A stretch of DNA of 64,000 bases from Euglena gracilis (lineage: Eukaryota; Euglenida; Euglenophyceae; Euglenales), in the NCBI GenBank assembly GCA_039621445.1, contig CP154954.1:16262140-16326139 (forward strand), read 5' to 3'. Under the pieces are notes generated by a model that saw only the letters and a list, made by a program, of their open reading frames with translations, was not told where the DNA came from and made no database searches. A program made the translations under genes and the position numbers. Of the stretch, positions 14,083 through 26,036 are shown piece after piece. How positions within the stretch are numbered: the first letter of the stretch is position 1; every line of letters starts with the position of its first letter.

Positions 14083-15614
14083 TTGAACAAGCTCTATGAC
14101 AGGAGAAAACTGGTCCATCTGCAGGTTTGTTTGTGTTGTCTCCAACCCACACAGCCCATCGTGTTCACGCCATCCGTTTGGAAGGTGCGTGGGAGGAACT
14201 GATGAATTGGAACCCCCGTGACTTTTGGACACTTTTCTTCAAAAACAACGAGTTCCAGAATTTCAAAATTGCACATGTGTAATCTTCCGGTTATTTCGGC
14301 AAGTATCATTTTTCTGTTTTCACCACGATGATGTCTCTCTTTTTTTTTCCATCAGAAAACAGGAATCACGCCAGTTTTTGTGCATAATATCTGTGTGTTG
14401 AGTTCCAGTACTTTCTCACACCCCATTAATCCGCAAAAATTCAATGTTCTCTGTCTCCAAAACAGTGGGATTTGTGGCCACATTTATGATGCTGCAATTT
14501 TCCATTGTTTCCGTGGAGCTGCAGCATGTCTGCCCCACCCCCCGTCTGCTGTCCCAGTTGTGGTGGATAACACGACCACCCCCGTGGCTCTGAAGGGTTG
14601 ATGACAGCCTTGTGGCTGCTGAAGCGCCATCACCTGTCCTCAGTTGGGCATCTGTTTCGGCAAGCTGGTAACCTGTAGGGAATGATTATCACGAGTGAAG
14701 AGTGAAACATATCTCTTTTTTTGAAAACTCGAGCTTTACACTTGGCTACTTGAGCCTCCCTGTCTGGTTGACTCCGCAGAGGCTCCTTCAGATAACCGGG
14801 AAGGCAGGTTGCATTTTTGTTTTGCAGGTACACAGGGTTCGCACCCCCCCCACCAGCCCAACACCCATTTTTGGTCATTTCTGGGATTTCTTTTGTGGGA
14901 CAAAGTCAGCCAAAACACACATAGAAAACCACGTTTCCACCACGGCACGCAACGCTGAAGGAAAATATTTTATTGTCGGGGGGACCCCCCAGACCACCGG
15001 CACGATCATGTGCACCTGCGCACGTAGGGACACCCCACCTTCACGCGCACACTTGCGCACAATTTGAACCCACAATCGCACGCATATGCAGACGCTTGGA
15101 GGGTAAGTTTGGGCGGCGTGTGAATCAGCGCTGGGACACCCAGAACGGTCGGCGACACTCGCCACTAACCCCCAGTGGCTGCAGGACCACGAGTCGGCCG
15201 CCGAAAAACTACGGAACACACAGCAGGTGACAGGAACACACCCCCTTCGCCGCCCGTGTTGGAAATCCCGAGCCAGATGGACCCACACCCAGCACCGAAC
15301 CGCGCGAACCTGCGCCTGTGGACACACACACTTCGTGCCCACTTGAGCACGACTGAGGGCAGGTTGAGGGACCCTGTGACCCGGGCTGAAAACCCAGGCA
15401 GAGACGTGATGCTTCACGCAAGTGTCGTGCGTATGTCCGCACGTTAGTCACCCCCCAGCTCTTCGTCTGCGCGGCCCTATTTTGAAGCCCCTGCCAGCAA
15501 GCACGTCGCAGGGAGGCAGCCACTGTCCAGGCACAGCACCGGGCGGCTGAGGCCTTGAAGGTGGTCATGGAAGAGGGGTCTTTGGTGGCCGGGGTCGCGC
15601 GCATGTGCGCCTAA
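14083..15614 (+). CDS. Candidate intron-rich gene, copy 1 (partial model)
   Basis: I do not recognise the product. Three pieces look exon-like. 14,083-14,124 lies between AG and GT and reads LNKLYDRRKLVHLQ. 15,176-15,226 is flanked by CCCCCAG and GTGACA and reads WLQDHESAAEKLRNTQQ. 15,498-15,614 follows CCTGCCAG, encodes 38 residues including AAEALKVVMEEGSLVAGVAR, and ends in TAA. The last two are rich in Ala, Glu, Lys and Gln and could form helices or a coiled coil. A further coding-like piece at about 14,380-14,601 ends in VPVVVDNTTTPVALKG and stop. Joining these is speculative, and phase across the unfound exons was not solved. A diverged relative of the 14.0-14.6 kb part is at 46.6-47.1 kb. 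Confidence 0.3.
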
Positions 15615-15643
15615 TTGGGGGTCTTTGAGGAAAGAATCGCATG

Positions 15644-17098
15644 GGGGGTGGTGGGTCCTTGAGAGTGGGTGGGCGGTGGGGCGGGGGTTGGGCTGCTGGA
15701 CCAACCGGGCGTTGATAGTGCTGTATTTTCTTCAGAAGTGGCTCTGGATGGGTGTTCGTAAAGACACATAATCACTGGGGGGGGGGGCCCCGCTCCCCGT
15801 TCCTTGGGGCCTCCTGTTGTGGGATTTGTGTGCGTGCGTGTTGATGGATGACGTCGCTGATCGTCATTCTTTCGGCCAGGGCTCCCTCACCTGCTTGGTC
15901 CCCCCACCAGACGCACAACGCGACGATGAAGCCCACACGCATCGCTTCGTCATGTACCGCATTGCGCGTGCACGACGGACGTCAACTTGCCACGAAGAGG
16001 CAAGAACGGGCAAGAGGCCTCTGTCTGCACTGGCAACCGTTGGGGGTTCTTGGGTACGCAATCCACAGGACCCCCCAAAGATGCGAAGTCACAGGTTGGA
16101 CTAAGATTGGTCATTCTTGGCATCCCTTTGTGGGTCTCTAGAAAATTTTCTGTGACTGAGAACTACATCTGAATGGTGGCGTCACGTACAGCATTGCCAA
16201 CCGTTGCCAGACAAGAACAGGCTCAGATGAAATAGTTATAGTTTTCCTTGGTATATGAAGCGGGGTTGAGGGAGGACAGCGAAGACCCGCTTTGGCTTAG
16301 ACGGGGGCAGCCACCGCAAACGCAAAGACCCCCTGCTCGTTGGATTGGAAACCAAGCAAGAACCCTTCAAAAAATCACTGAACCAGGCTTAAAATTCCCT
16401 TGAGTGCGATTATGCGTCGTTTTTTATTTTGGGTCAAAAACCGTGAATTTTCTCTTGCAAAAAAAAAACCGCAGTTGGTGTCAGCTCCTACCCCCACCCT
16501 CCCCATCTTCCAGGGCGGGGGAGGGTTCAACAAGGCGTTCCCGTACAGCCCTGCCTCCGCGTTTTGGTACAAATTGCCAGTTTTCACCCACTCATCGCAT
16601 CGGAAGCCACTCAATTTCGAAAGCCACTCAATCGATTTTGGAAAAGGGGGTTGGTCACCAGGGGTTTTCGGACCATCCGGGGGGGGGGATCATGCGGGCC
16701 GGCTGTAAAAAGGTGCTGGTTGGACACCACCCCATCCAACCCAAATGGGAGGGGGGGGGGTGGGGGGGGGGGTGAGGGGGGGCAGACGCGAGCAGTGCTC
16801 CCACTTGGGATCAGGCCCCGGAGGGTTCCCAAAAATTCCCTCAAAAAAAGCCCAAATCCAGCTGGGTTGGCTTTTCGGATTTTGGTTTTTCAGCCAAAAT
16901 TTGGAGGTGAAAACCCAAAGACCATCCAAAATACCATTTTTGGCCATTTTTGACCCCTTTTTCAAAAATTTTCGGTGCTTTTCGCTGAAAAAAATTTCGG
17001 TCCAGACCGGCTTCGCCAGGAAGAACCCAACTGTATTTCAGCCGACCCCAGGGGGGGAGTCCGCAGCCCAGCTGGGAGGTGCTGGCTGGAAACAGGAT
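15644..17098. other. Sequence between the two duplicate copies; no gene seen
   Basis: This 1.45 kb has no counterpart right of copy 2. If the duplicated unit extends left of the window, its right part may be the unit's true left end. It contains G-tracts (15,778-15,787, 16,680-16,688, 16,747-16,775) and, at 16,940-17,098, a dispersed module also seen at 9,440-9,660 and partly at 5,830-5,927: an AT-rich run, a GGTGCTTTTCGCTG-type hairpin, then GGTCCAGACCGGCTTCGCC and a GGTGCTGGCTGG box. No convincing coding frame was found. Confidence 0.6.
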
Positions 17099-18122
17099 GC
17101 TGGCTGGCTGGACCCCGGGGGGGGGGGGGTAGGACCCCCTCCGACTTAAGAAAACCCCGGTCCCTTGCAACAATGGCTCTAAATCGATGAATTTGGCACA
17201 TTTTTCAAATCCGATTCCTTTGGCGCCAGGCAGCAATTATCAGTCGTTCTGGCCGACCTCACCCCCCCCCATGGGGGAGAGAGCCAAAAAACACTGCGAA
17301 ACCAATCAATTACCCCGGTGGTGGGTCAGGAACATACTTAACAAAAATATGGTCAATGGGGGTATTTTCTGGGTGTATGAAGCGGAACTTTGGTGTAGCA
17401 GGGCTCAAAAAATCATTTAGGAAAAAACCACACAAAGAAAGAGTTTAAAAATGCAAAATTAACAAAAATGAAACCCTTCCACAGAAAAACAGCCCATGCA
17501 TGTGTTGGTGTTAAGTTTCATCCTTCGATGGCGTACAGTGGCAATTGTATGATAATATGTTTGTCACCACGGGGGGGGGGGTGTAAACCACATGGTGGTG
17601 CATTCTGCTTTCTCCCTATGAAGGCATATCCTTCAACCTCACCATTTTTTGCAGTTTCTGGGGTCGAGGTGCAAAGGAAGAAAGAAATCGCCTAGAAGCC
17701 AGAAAAAAACATCTGTCAGACATAGAAACGTTCGGTCTGCATTCCACGCTGTCTGTCATTTGCAGGCGTCGCCTATGGACCGTTCTGTCGGTTTCCCCAC
17801 TCACTGAACCAAGGTGGGGCCCCAATTTTTGTTGTGGTCTTGGTGCGAAAGCTCTTGGAAGCTCTGCAAGTCTTCCGAATCGTGCGTCGCGTTCCCTCTG
17901 CTTGCGACCCAGCTCGGGCTTGCATCCGTCCGTGTGGGCCCCCACCTGATTGGTCCACCCCGAAGGGTTCATGGCAGGCAAATGACTGGTCTTTTTGCTC
18001 ACTTTCCTGTGGTTGGTTCCCAGGGGGGGGGGATTCCCCAAGAAGGAAGGAAGGAAAGAAGGAAGAGTGGACAAAATGGCCGAAAGTAACCGTGACTTTC
18101 GTGACCAAAATTGACCAAATGC

Positions 18123-18400
18123 GCTCAAAAGCAGTCAAAAGCAGCCAAAAGTTTGCAACGTTGCCAAACGTTGCCTAAAAGCGGCCAAAAGTTGCCAAAA
18201 GTTGGCAAAAGCGGCCAAAAGCAACAACAGCAGCTAAAATAGCATAAAAGTTGCCAAAGAGCAACTAGAAGCAGCCAAAGAATGCTTAAACTGGCCAGAA
18301 GTCACAAAAAAATTAGCCAAATATAAGCGAAAGCGACCAAAAATGGCCCAAGGCCCCTAATAGCCTCCCAAAAGCAGCCAAAACAGCCAAAACTGGCAGA
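18123..18400. repeat. Degenerate 10-12 bp minisatellite, copy 2
   Basis: Counterpart of 2,056-2,335, nearly identical in sequence and length. Confidence 0.75.
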
Positions 18401-19198
18401 AGTGTCTTAAAAGTGCAGTATGTGGTCGGGTACATGCTCATTTTTTATTGACTCCCCCTCAAATGCCCGACTACCTGCCGGCCAGGGCCGAGCCGGGCTG
18501 ACTAGAGCACCAAAGTGGGAAGTGGCCGTAGGTGCTGGAGGGGGAAAATGTCTGACCTGGACATTTGCTGTTGGGAAATATACAGCCAGGAAAAATATTG
18601 GACAAATGCTTAAATGTAGGTGGAAAAAAATTCTGGACGAAAACGTCTCTTGAACCCATTTTTCTAAATTAAGCAAAGAACACTTTTTTTTTTTGGATGA
18701 TCAATGCACTTTCTAACAGGTGATTTGGAACAAAAATGCATTCCAAGAATTGGTGCAAAGCACCGAAGAAATCCCTTGGGCGTCCACTGGAGTTAATTGT
18801 ATTTTTCTTAAATTTGCCAAGAAAAATCCTTGATGGATCTTTAAAATGGCAGGGAAAATCAAAATTTCGTCCAAAATGTTTCCCACAACAATTTCTCCTG
18901 TCAAGTCCCCCCCCCAGGTGGAGGCCTTTGTTTTAAGCACTCCCTTTTCTCTACAAATTTAACGTTTCCTGCGTTTCCTATATGAATATCAAATTGAATA
19001 ATGGACCCCAAAGGTGAAGGAGAATAACGACTTTCGGCGCGACGTGGAGGATTCCAGTCAGTCCTCTTTGTCCAAGCACCACTCCCTGGTTCTGCCCACA
19101 TTATGTGTTTATTGGAAATAAGCACCCTGCACCATGGTCTTCCACAAGGAAGGCGTCACATTTTGGCTTTCAGTGGGGTGTCCTCCCTCCCTTCATGC

Positions 19199-19598
<400 letters not shown>

Positions 19599-21394
19599 TC
19601 TGGACCCCTCTCTCCTGCCAAGGGAACAAGGAACCCCCAAAACGTCCACTTTTCTTTTCTTACGGCACTTTGCACCAATTTTTTTTGAAAATTTGTCAAA
19701 TTTTTGCTATTGGAAGTGCCACAAGTCCCGGCCGACCTCATCCCAGTTCCCCATCAGCGCAGCTCATCCCGCTGTGCTTCTGCCCATCTGCGTGGAAGGG
19801 CCCTGGACTTTGCACTCAGTGTGTGTTTTTTGACTGAATAGTTCAAGGGGAAAACACCGGCAACATCGTCCTCACATTGCGTTTCTTGGTGCATTCCTGC
19901 GCCATTTGTGATATGGTGCCCCAAAAACCCCCTCCCCTCCTTGTCCCCAACACAGTAGGTCGTTGACCCCCCCCCCGGTCCAGATCTGTGCCATGTCTTG
20001 GCCAGGGGGTATACCACCCTCTGGTCTCTTGGGTCATCGGGGTCGATGCAGCTGGGGCTGATGGGACATTTTCCCCATTTTGTGCAAGGCGTATCGGGGG
20101 TCGCCAGAAATGACCGAAAGTGACACACGACTCCGAAGGAGCCGGAAGAAAATTCCCTCAAAAAATACACCCCCTCCGAAGCTTACCCGGGGGAATTTAT
20201 GTCGGAGTGAGGATACAACAATCTTAAACGGTCTTTTATCATGGCATCCCCACCGCATCCCCCTTCCAATTTTCAGGTTTTCTTTCAAGGATTCCTCCAG
20301 AATGGTACTGTTCTCCGATGTTCTCTTTTTCACATGTTCTTGACCCAAAAAAAAACCAATCTGTGGACCAATCACCCCTGGTTGGGGGGGATTGGAGCCC
20401 AATAAGCAACGGTATGAACGGGTGACATCAAACAAACGGAGTGGGGTTTCGATGCAGTGATTGGATGGTTATTTTGAACCGACCAAGCCTTTTTCTTTGG
20501 AGCCGCATGAAAGCCCTTTGGACCTGTTGGGAAAACAGAGCCAGGGATGGTGTTGCAGCCAGGCTGCTGTTCATTTTTGAACATACCCTGGATTGCTCTG
20601 CACGCCCCTTCACCAGCTGCCCCCAACCCCAGGACCGCCAAGTTGGGGTTTTCTTTAAATAAATAAAAAAGACCCATGAGGGGGGGGGGTCGTGTGGGTT
20701 GGCTGAAATAAGGTGCTGGCTTAACCCCACCCATAGGGGTGGGGTGTCCGGGGGTAAGGGTCCTGTCCAGAGATTTCTTTTAAAACCGCGGGAGAGGGGG
20801 GTCCCCCACCCACCCAGGGGGTACCCCCAACCCCCTAACTCCCCCCCCAGGGGAGGGGGGTCCGGGAGACCCACTTTTGGGGGTCAATTTGGGGGTCAAG
20901 AAGTCAAGAAGAAAACTCGGCTCTTCGCGCCGAAAAAGCCAAAACCCACGGGGACCCACAGCGCCCTTGCGGGTACCTGGGGGGGGGGGTCGGCGGGCTC
21001 ACCGACCCCCCCCCGGAGGGTCCAAAGCTTAAAAATCCCTGGCCTTGCCAACTTGCAGCTGGACCTGGCTTTGACGGCAATCAGCCATTTCATGTGCGTT
21101 CCGTGTCCTGTGGTCTTGCCGGTGAAAATGGGTTTTTTGGAAAAATAGTTGGTGGGTGGCCTGGGCCTGGGTAAAAGTGCCCCCCCCCCCCTCGAGAGGT
21201 CACTGAGTGAATCTACGCCTGCACCCTTCATGCCTTGTTTTTCCGCACTGGTTGGATGGGGAGTCTTGTCTTTGCCCATCCGCAACCCACGTCAACCACC
21301 AGCTTCCCCCTCTCGCATATGTTTTAAAGTGACTGCAAGAAGGATGTTTTCTTTCAAATGCAGGGTACCCCCCCCCTAGTCGTATGACCGGGTT

Positions 21395-21605
21395 CCTGCA
21401 ACCTGTGACCGGGGGGGGGGGGGGGTCATAACACCCCCATAACCTGCAACCTGTGACCGGGGGGTGGTCAAAATGAGGGGGCGGTCGTAGGTAAGGTGGT
21501 GTTAAATTTTTCGCAACCTGCAACCTGTGACCGGGGGGGGGGGTCATAACACCCCCATGACCTGCAACCTGTGACCGGGGGGGTGGTCATAAATGAGGGG
21601 TGGTC
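21395..21605. repeat. Composite G-tract minisatellite, copy 2
   Basis: Counterpart of 5,271-5,475 with the same internal order but different G-run lengths (for example a 14-G run near 21,412). Confidence 0.85.
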
Positions 21606-22053
21606 ATAAGACTAGGGGGGGGGGGGTAACAGAACAATCTTCAACATATTTCATTGAAATCAAGATTTCAAAGACTCCATTGAAAAATAAGCAAAAAAGG
21701 GACGAGATTTCGCTGTCTCTCTGGGGTGGGGTCAAAATCGATCGGATGTGCGTCCGGCTGAACTGCAAGGTGCCACCCGATTCAGGGTGCCACCCACCTG
21801 ATTGATTTTTGTCGCCAAATGCACAGCAGCATGGAGCAAATTTGAAATAGATTGACAGCCTCGACAGAAACCAGACAAACAAAGCCCAAAAGACAGCTGG
21901 CTTGGAGCCTTTCAGCCGAGGATTTGGAAATGAAAAACCAAAACCGCCCTCGAAAATGCCGTTTTTTTCTGGGCCATTTTTGATCCTTCTTTTTCTGAAA
22001 TTTTCAATGCTTTTGCATCGAAAAAATTTTCTGTCCAGCCGGGCTGCCCCAAC

Positions 22054-22725
22054 CAGGTTTTTTTTTAACGGAAGTGCAGCCCCCTTGGGGGTAGGTGCTA
22101 TGGGCAGGCGTGGGTGGGCTGGGGGGGGGGGTAGGGTTTTGGGGTGGGTCGTGCTACAGCACACCCCCGGCCAGGGTTCGATATAAGGAGGGCGTACATG
22201 GTTTAGGTGGGGGGGTGTCCCCCCCACCCCCCCCCTCCTCGCCCGCAGGGGGGGGGGGCCGGACCCCCCCCCACCTGCAAGGGGGGTCCGGACCGACCCT
22301 CGGGGGGTACCCGGGACCCCCCAAAAAAGGGTCAATTTTTTCCTCCGGCGCTTTGCGCCGAAAATTTTTTGCATTTTTGGCCAACTTTTGGTCGTTTTGG
22401 GGGGTCAAAATTTTTCGGCCCGGCGCAAAGCGCCGGGCCGAAAATTGGTCACCCTGACCGTGCCACTGTTTAGGTGGGGGGGGGGGTGTCGCCCCCCACC
22501 CCCCCCCCCTCCTGGCCCGCAGGGGGGGTCCGGACCACCCCCCCCCCTCCTCTCCTTATATCGAACCCTGCCCCCGGCGCCAAAGGCGCCAGGGGCCCGA
22601 AAATGGGAATTTTCAAAGGAAATTTGGCTGGGTCGGCGCAGGTACCGTGTGCCTGCTATGGGCAGGCACCCCATACCACAAGGCAACCCCCTCCCCTCCC
22701 CCTGGGGTTGGTAAAAAGAAGCCTG
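22054..22725 (+). mobile_element. Probable non-autonomous hAT-like element, copy 2
   Basis: Counterpart of 5,928-6,594 carried by the segmental duplication. The same GCCCCAAC (22,046-22,053) and GCCCCGAC (22,726-22,733) flanks are present, so it moved before the large duplication. Confidence 0.5.
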
Positions 22726-23699
22726 GCCCCGACCCAGGTGGGGGGTTGGCTGCCCGGCATTCAAGGCACCCAGATCCGACCCGGGGGGGGGGGGGGGGTC
22801 ATGCCAAACTGGCACTTGTCCACGGCACGCTGGCGCCGAAGGCTGCGGAAGGTCAGGAAAAGCCCATCACACAGGTGTTAAGTCAATCGATGGTGCAGAA
22901 AGCACTTTTGCTGGCTTAGCCTGGGCGCCCTGTTGAAGCGCGCCAGGCTGAGCAACGTAAGGCTAAACTGCCACAAGCAGACATTTGCTTATGGACCCCG
23001 GGGGGGGGGGGTACTGGCTAGCCAATCGGCCAGACACTGGAAAAAATGGACTGCTAGAACCCGAGGGCGGGGGGGGTGTGTCCGGGGGTACCCCCAACTG
23101 GAAAAAGATTTTTCCTCCGGCGCTGCGCGCCGAGGTGGAAATGAGGTTTTTAATAAGTTTTTGGCTGATTCTGTTCCAAAAATTCCCAAAAATGGCCAAA
23201 ACCGGGCATTTTTGGCCATTTGGAGGGGGGGGGGGTTCCAAAGAAATTTTCCGGCGCTTCGCGCCGGTCACTGAAAAAAAAATTTCCACTAGCTAACCCT
23301 GCTAGCAGACCCCCCCCCCAGGGGGGGTCTGCTAGGAATGCCACTAGCCAAATTTGGACTCGCTGCAGTCCAGCCTCCCCCCCGGGGGGGGGGGTACTGC
23401 AATCCCTTAAGCAGAAGCCTGGACACAAGCCATCGCATTTCCAGCATGGAACGACCCAGGAAAATGGAGGCCGGGGAGGGGGGAAAAGGCCTCTCAACGT
23501 TTCTGCCGTGTCAAACTTTGCATCAATGCGGGAAGATGCAAGTTGCATCTGTAAGTATCCTGAGATCCTGCCAGAGTGAATATCCAACTGATATTTTGGG
23601 CCACATATCAGTGCGGGCTGTGGTGCCTTGTGCTGGCTATTCCCAGAGGGTTTTGCAGAAGTGGGCGGTGGCACAGCGGCACCACGCCACCTGACAACC

Positions 23700-23801
<102 letters not shown>

Positions 23802-24169
23802 CGAGCGCACGCGCGCACACACACACAGGCATGTGCAGGCAAGAACGGTATAGATGGGGCTTGCCCAGTAGGGCTGCAACGATCCAGCCGCTGCCCCAAC
23901 CCTGGGATTAACCACTTATTTTCTTTATTTGCGGTACATTTATTTATGTTGGAAGCTCAGCTCATGAAAACGACAGACCCTAACTAAGCCTTCGCTTGAG
24001 AACCTCCGGGCCTCGACCTCCGAGGGTGCGGACTAAAATTCACTTGCTTGAAAGACAGCAGCTTCAACACAGGGCTGAGGGCAGGAGCAACCCGGGGCTG
24101 AACTGGGCACCAAAAAAAGCGAAAATTGCAAAAAATGTATAAAAAAATGTAGAAAAATGTGGATAATGG

Positions 24170-24640
24170 CTCAAAACTCGCATCTATGTTGAAAAATGAC
24201 CATATTTGTGAAATTTTGCTGGTTCCCTTCCAGCAAAAAGGTCCAAAAGCAGGATTTTTGTAAATTTGGGAAGATGCTGATTCTGGGAATATGGAATTTT
24301 TTGAGTGAAAAAAAGGCAAAAAAATGACGAAAACTTTGGTATCAGGTATAATCTGGTCCGGGATGCTAAATTTTTCTTGGTCAAATTATTTCTCAACAGA
24401 AATTGGAGAAAAGCCTTTTTTTTAAAAAAAAATTGCCAAATTTTGTCAAAAATTTGTGAATTTTGGCAAATTTTGGCAAATTTGCAACAAAATAACAAAA
24501 AATCACTTCCCTTGTAAACGCTCAATGAATGTCCGGAACTCATTTTGCCTTCCATGCGGAAAAAATGCGGAAAGGGAAAAAAAACTGCAGAAAAAATTGC
24601 GGAAATCGCGGAAAAATTGCGGATATCAGTTTCCCACCCT
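24170..24640 (+). repeat. Dispersed AT-rich repeat family A, copy 2
   Basis: Counterpart of 8,030-8,550 in the duplicated block. The A-run block is reduced to a few bases. Confidence 0.7.
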
Positions 24641-25571
24641 GAGTGCTACTACCCCCCCCCCCTTGCCCACCGGGGGGGAGGGGTGTCAGTGGGCTGGTTT
24701 GGAGTGCGGCCACGGTAAGCGCCAGCCATCCCCATTGACTGCCGCCCAGATGGGGGACTGGCACAGATTCATTGAACCTCTGCGTGACCCAATGGGGTAG
24801 GGGTCAGAGGGTATTTTTAGGACCCGGGGGGGGGGGGGTCCGGACCCCCACCCACCCCCTGGGAGGAGGGGTCTTGGGGGAACCCTTTTGGGGTCAATTT
24901 TGGGTCCAAAAGAATTTTCGGCGCTTTGCGCCGAAAATGGAGTGAAAACCCTCCTCTGGCGGGGTACCCACTTGTCCCAACCCCAACCCCCAGGGGAGGG
25001 TGAGGGGCTCGGCCTGGACCTGCTCACCCCACTGGGTCACCAAACTATGAAAAAAAAGTCTCTGTTGGTGGGTTTTGAGTCGGTGTTTGACATAAAAACA
25101 TGCAGGGGGGGGATCTGACCGGGAACAAATGGTATGGGGGTGGGGGACCTGGAGGGGGTTTGCCGGTTGGTTCAAGAAAAAGGTGCTGGCTTGGAAGAGA
25201 AAAAAGGGGCTGGCTGGACCTTCTGCCGAGGGGCATCTGGGGGGACAGGTCCGAAGCTGATCTGGAGCCCGAAAGTGGCAAAAAAAAGTCCAAACCCACC
25301 TAGGTTGGGATTTTTCCGCCGGACAGCCCCAGAAAAAAAAAATTCCAATTTTAAAACCATTTTGACCCTTCTTTTGGGGCTTTGTGCTGACGACTTTTGC
25401 GGGCCAGCCCGGCTTTGCCCGGTTGGCCCCAACGTTCCTTCGGCAGACCCCAGCAGGCGGGGTCCACAACCCAGCTGGCGAAGAGGGGGGAAGATGCCGG
25501 CTGGCTTGACCGCCCGGGGGGGGGTCTTTCCGGCTTAAAAAAACCACCGGCTTTATATTTAACAAACCTGC

Positions 25572-25989
25572 GGGGGGGGGGGGGGGGGGGGGGCTTGTGG
25601 AAGGGGGGGCCTGCTCACGGCTCCCTGTAGGGTATCAGTTTTGAGTCTCGGCCAGGTCCGACCCAGGTAACTTTATCCTAAAATGGCAAACCTCAGCCAG
25701 GCATCGTTTTGAGATGCCTTTAAAACCTTTTAAAAAAAAAACCTCAAAAGTTCAAAAAAAAACTTTGGGTCAAAATGCCTTTAATACCTTCAAAGAAAAA
25801 CTTTGCAAATCATTGCGGCAAAATTTTTGTCGACTGAGCGAAAATGCAGTTGCCAAATCTCCGCAACAGCAAGCCAATTGCCACTGAGGGGAAAAAAAGT
25901 ATTTCTGGCATCGTTTGGAACATGCTTGTGCTTACCGACCGGGGGGGGGAGGGGGGGGGGGGGCTATACGGTGCCTGCCCCTAGCAGGC

Positions 25990-26032
<43 letters not shown>
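25572..26032. repeat. Extreme homopolymer G and C runs in copy 2
   Basis: A run of 22 G at 25,572-25,593 and a run of 42 C at 25,991-26,032. The matching places in copy 1 have much shorter, mixed runs (about 9,687 and 10,096-10,111). The C-run is followed by about 25 bases with no equivalent in copy 1. Real expansion is possible, but a base-calling or assembly artefact is at least as likely. Confidence 0.8.
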
Positions 26033-26036
<4 letters not shown>

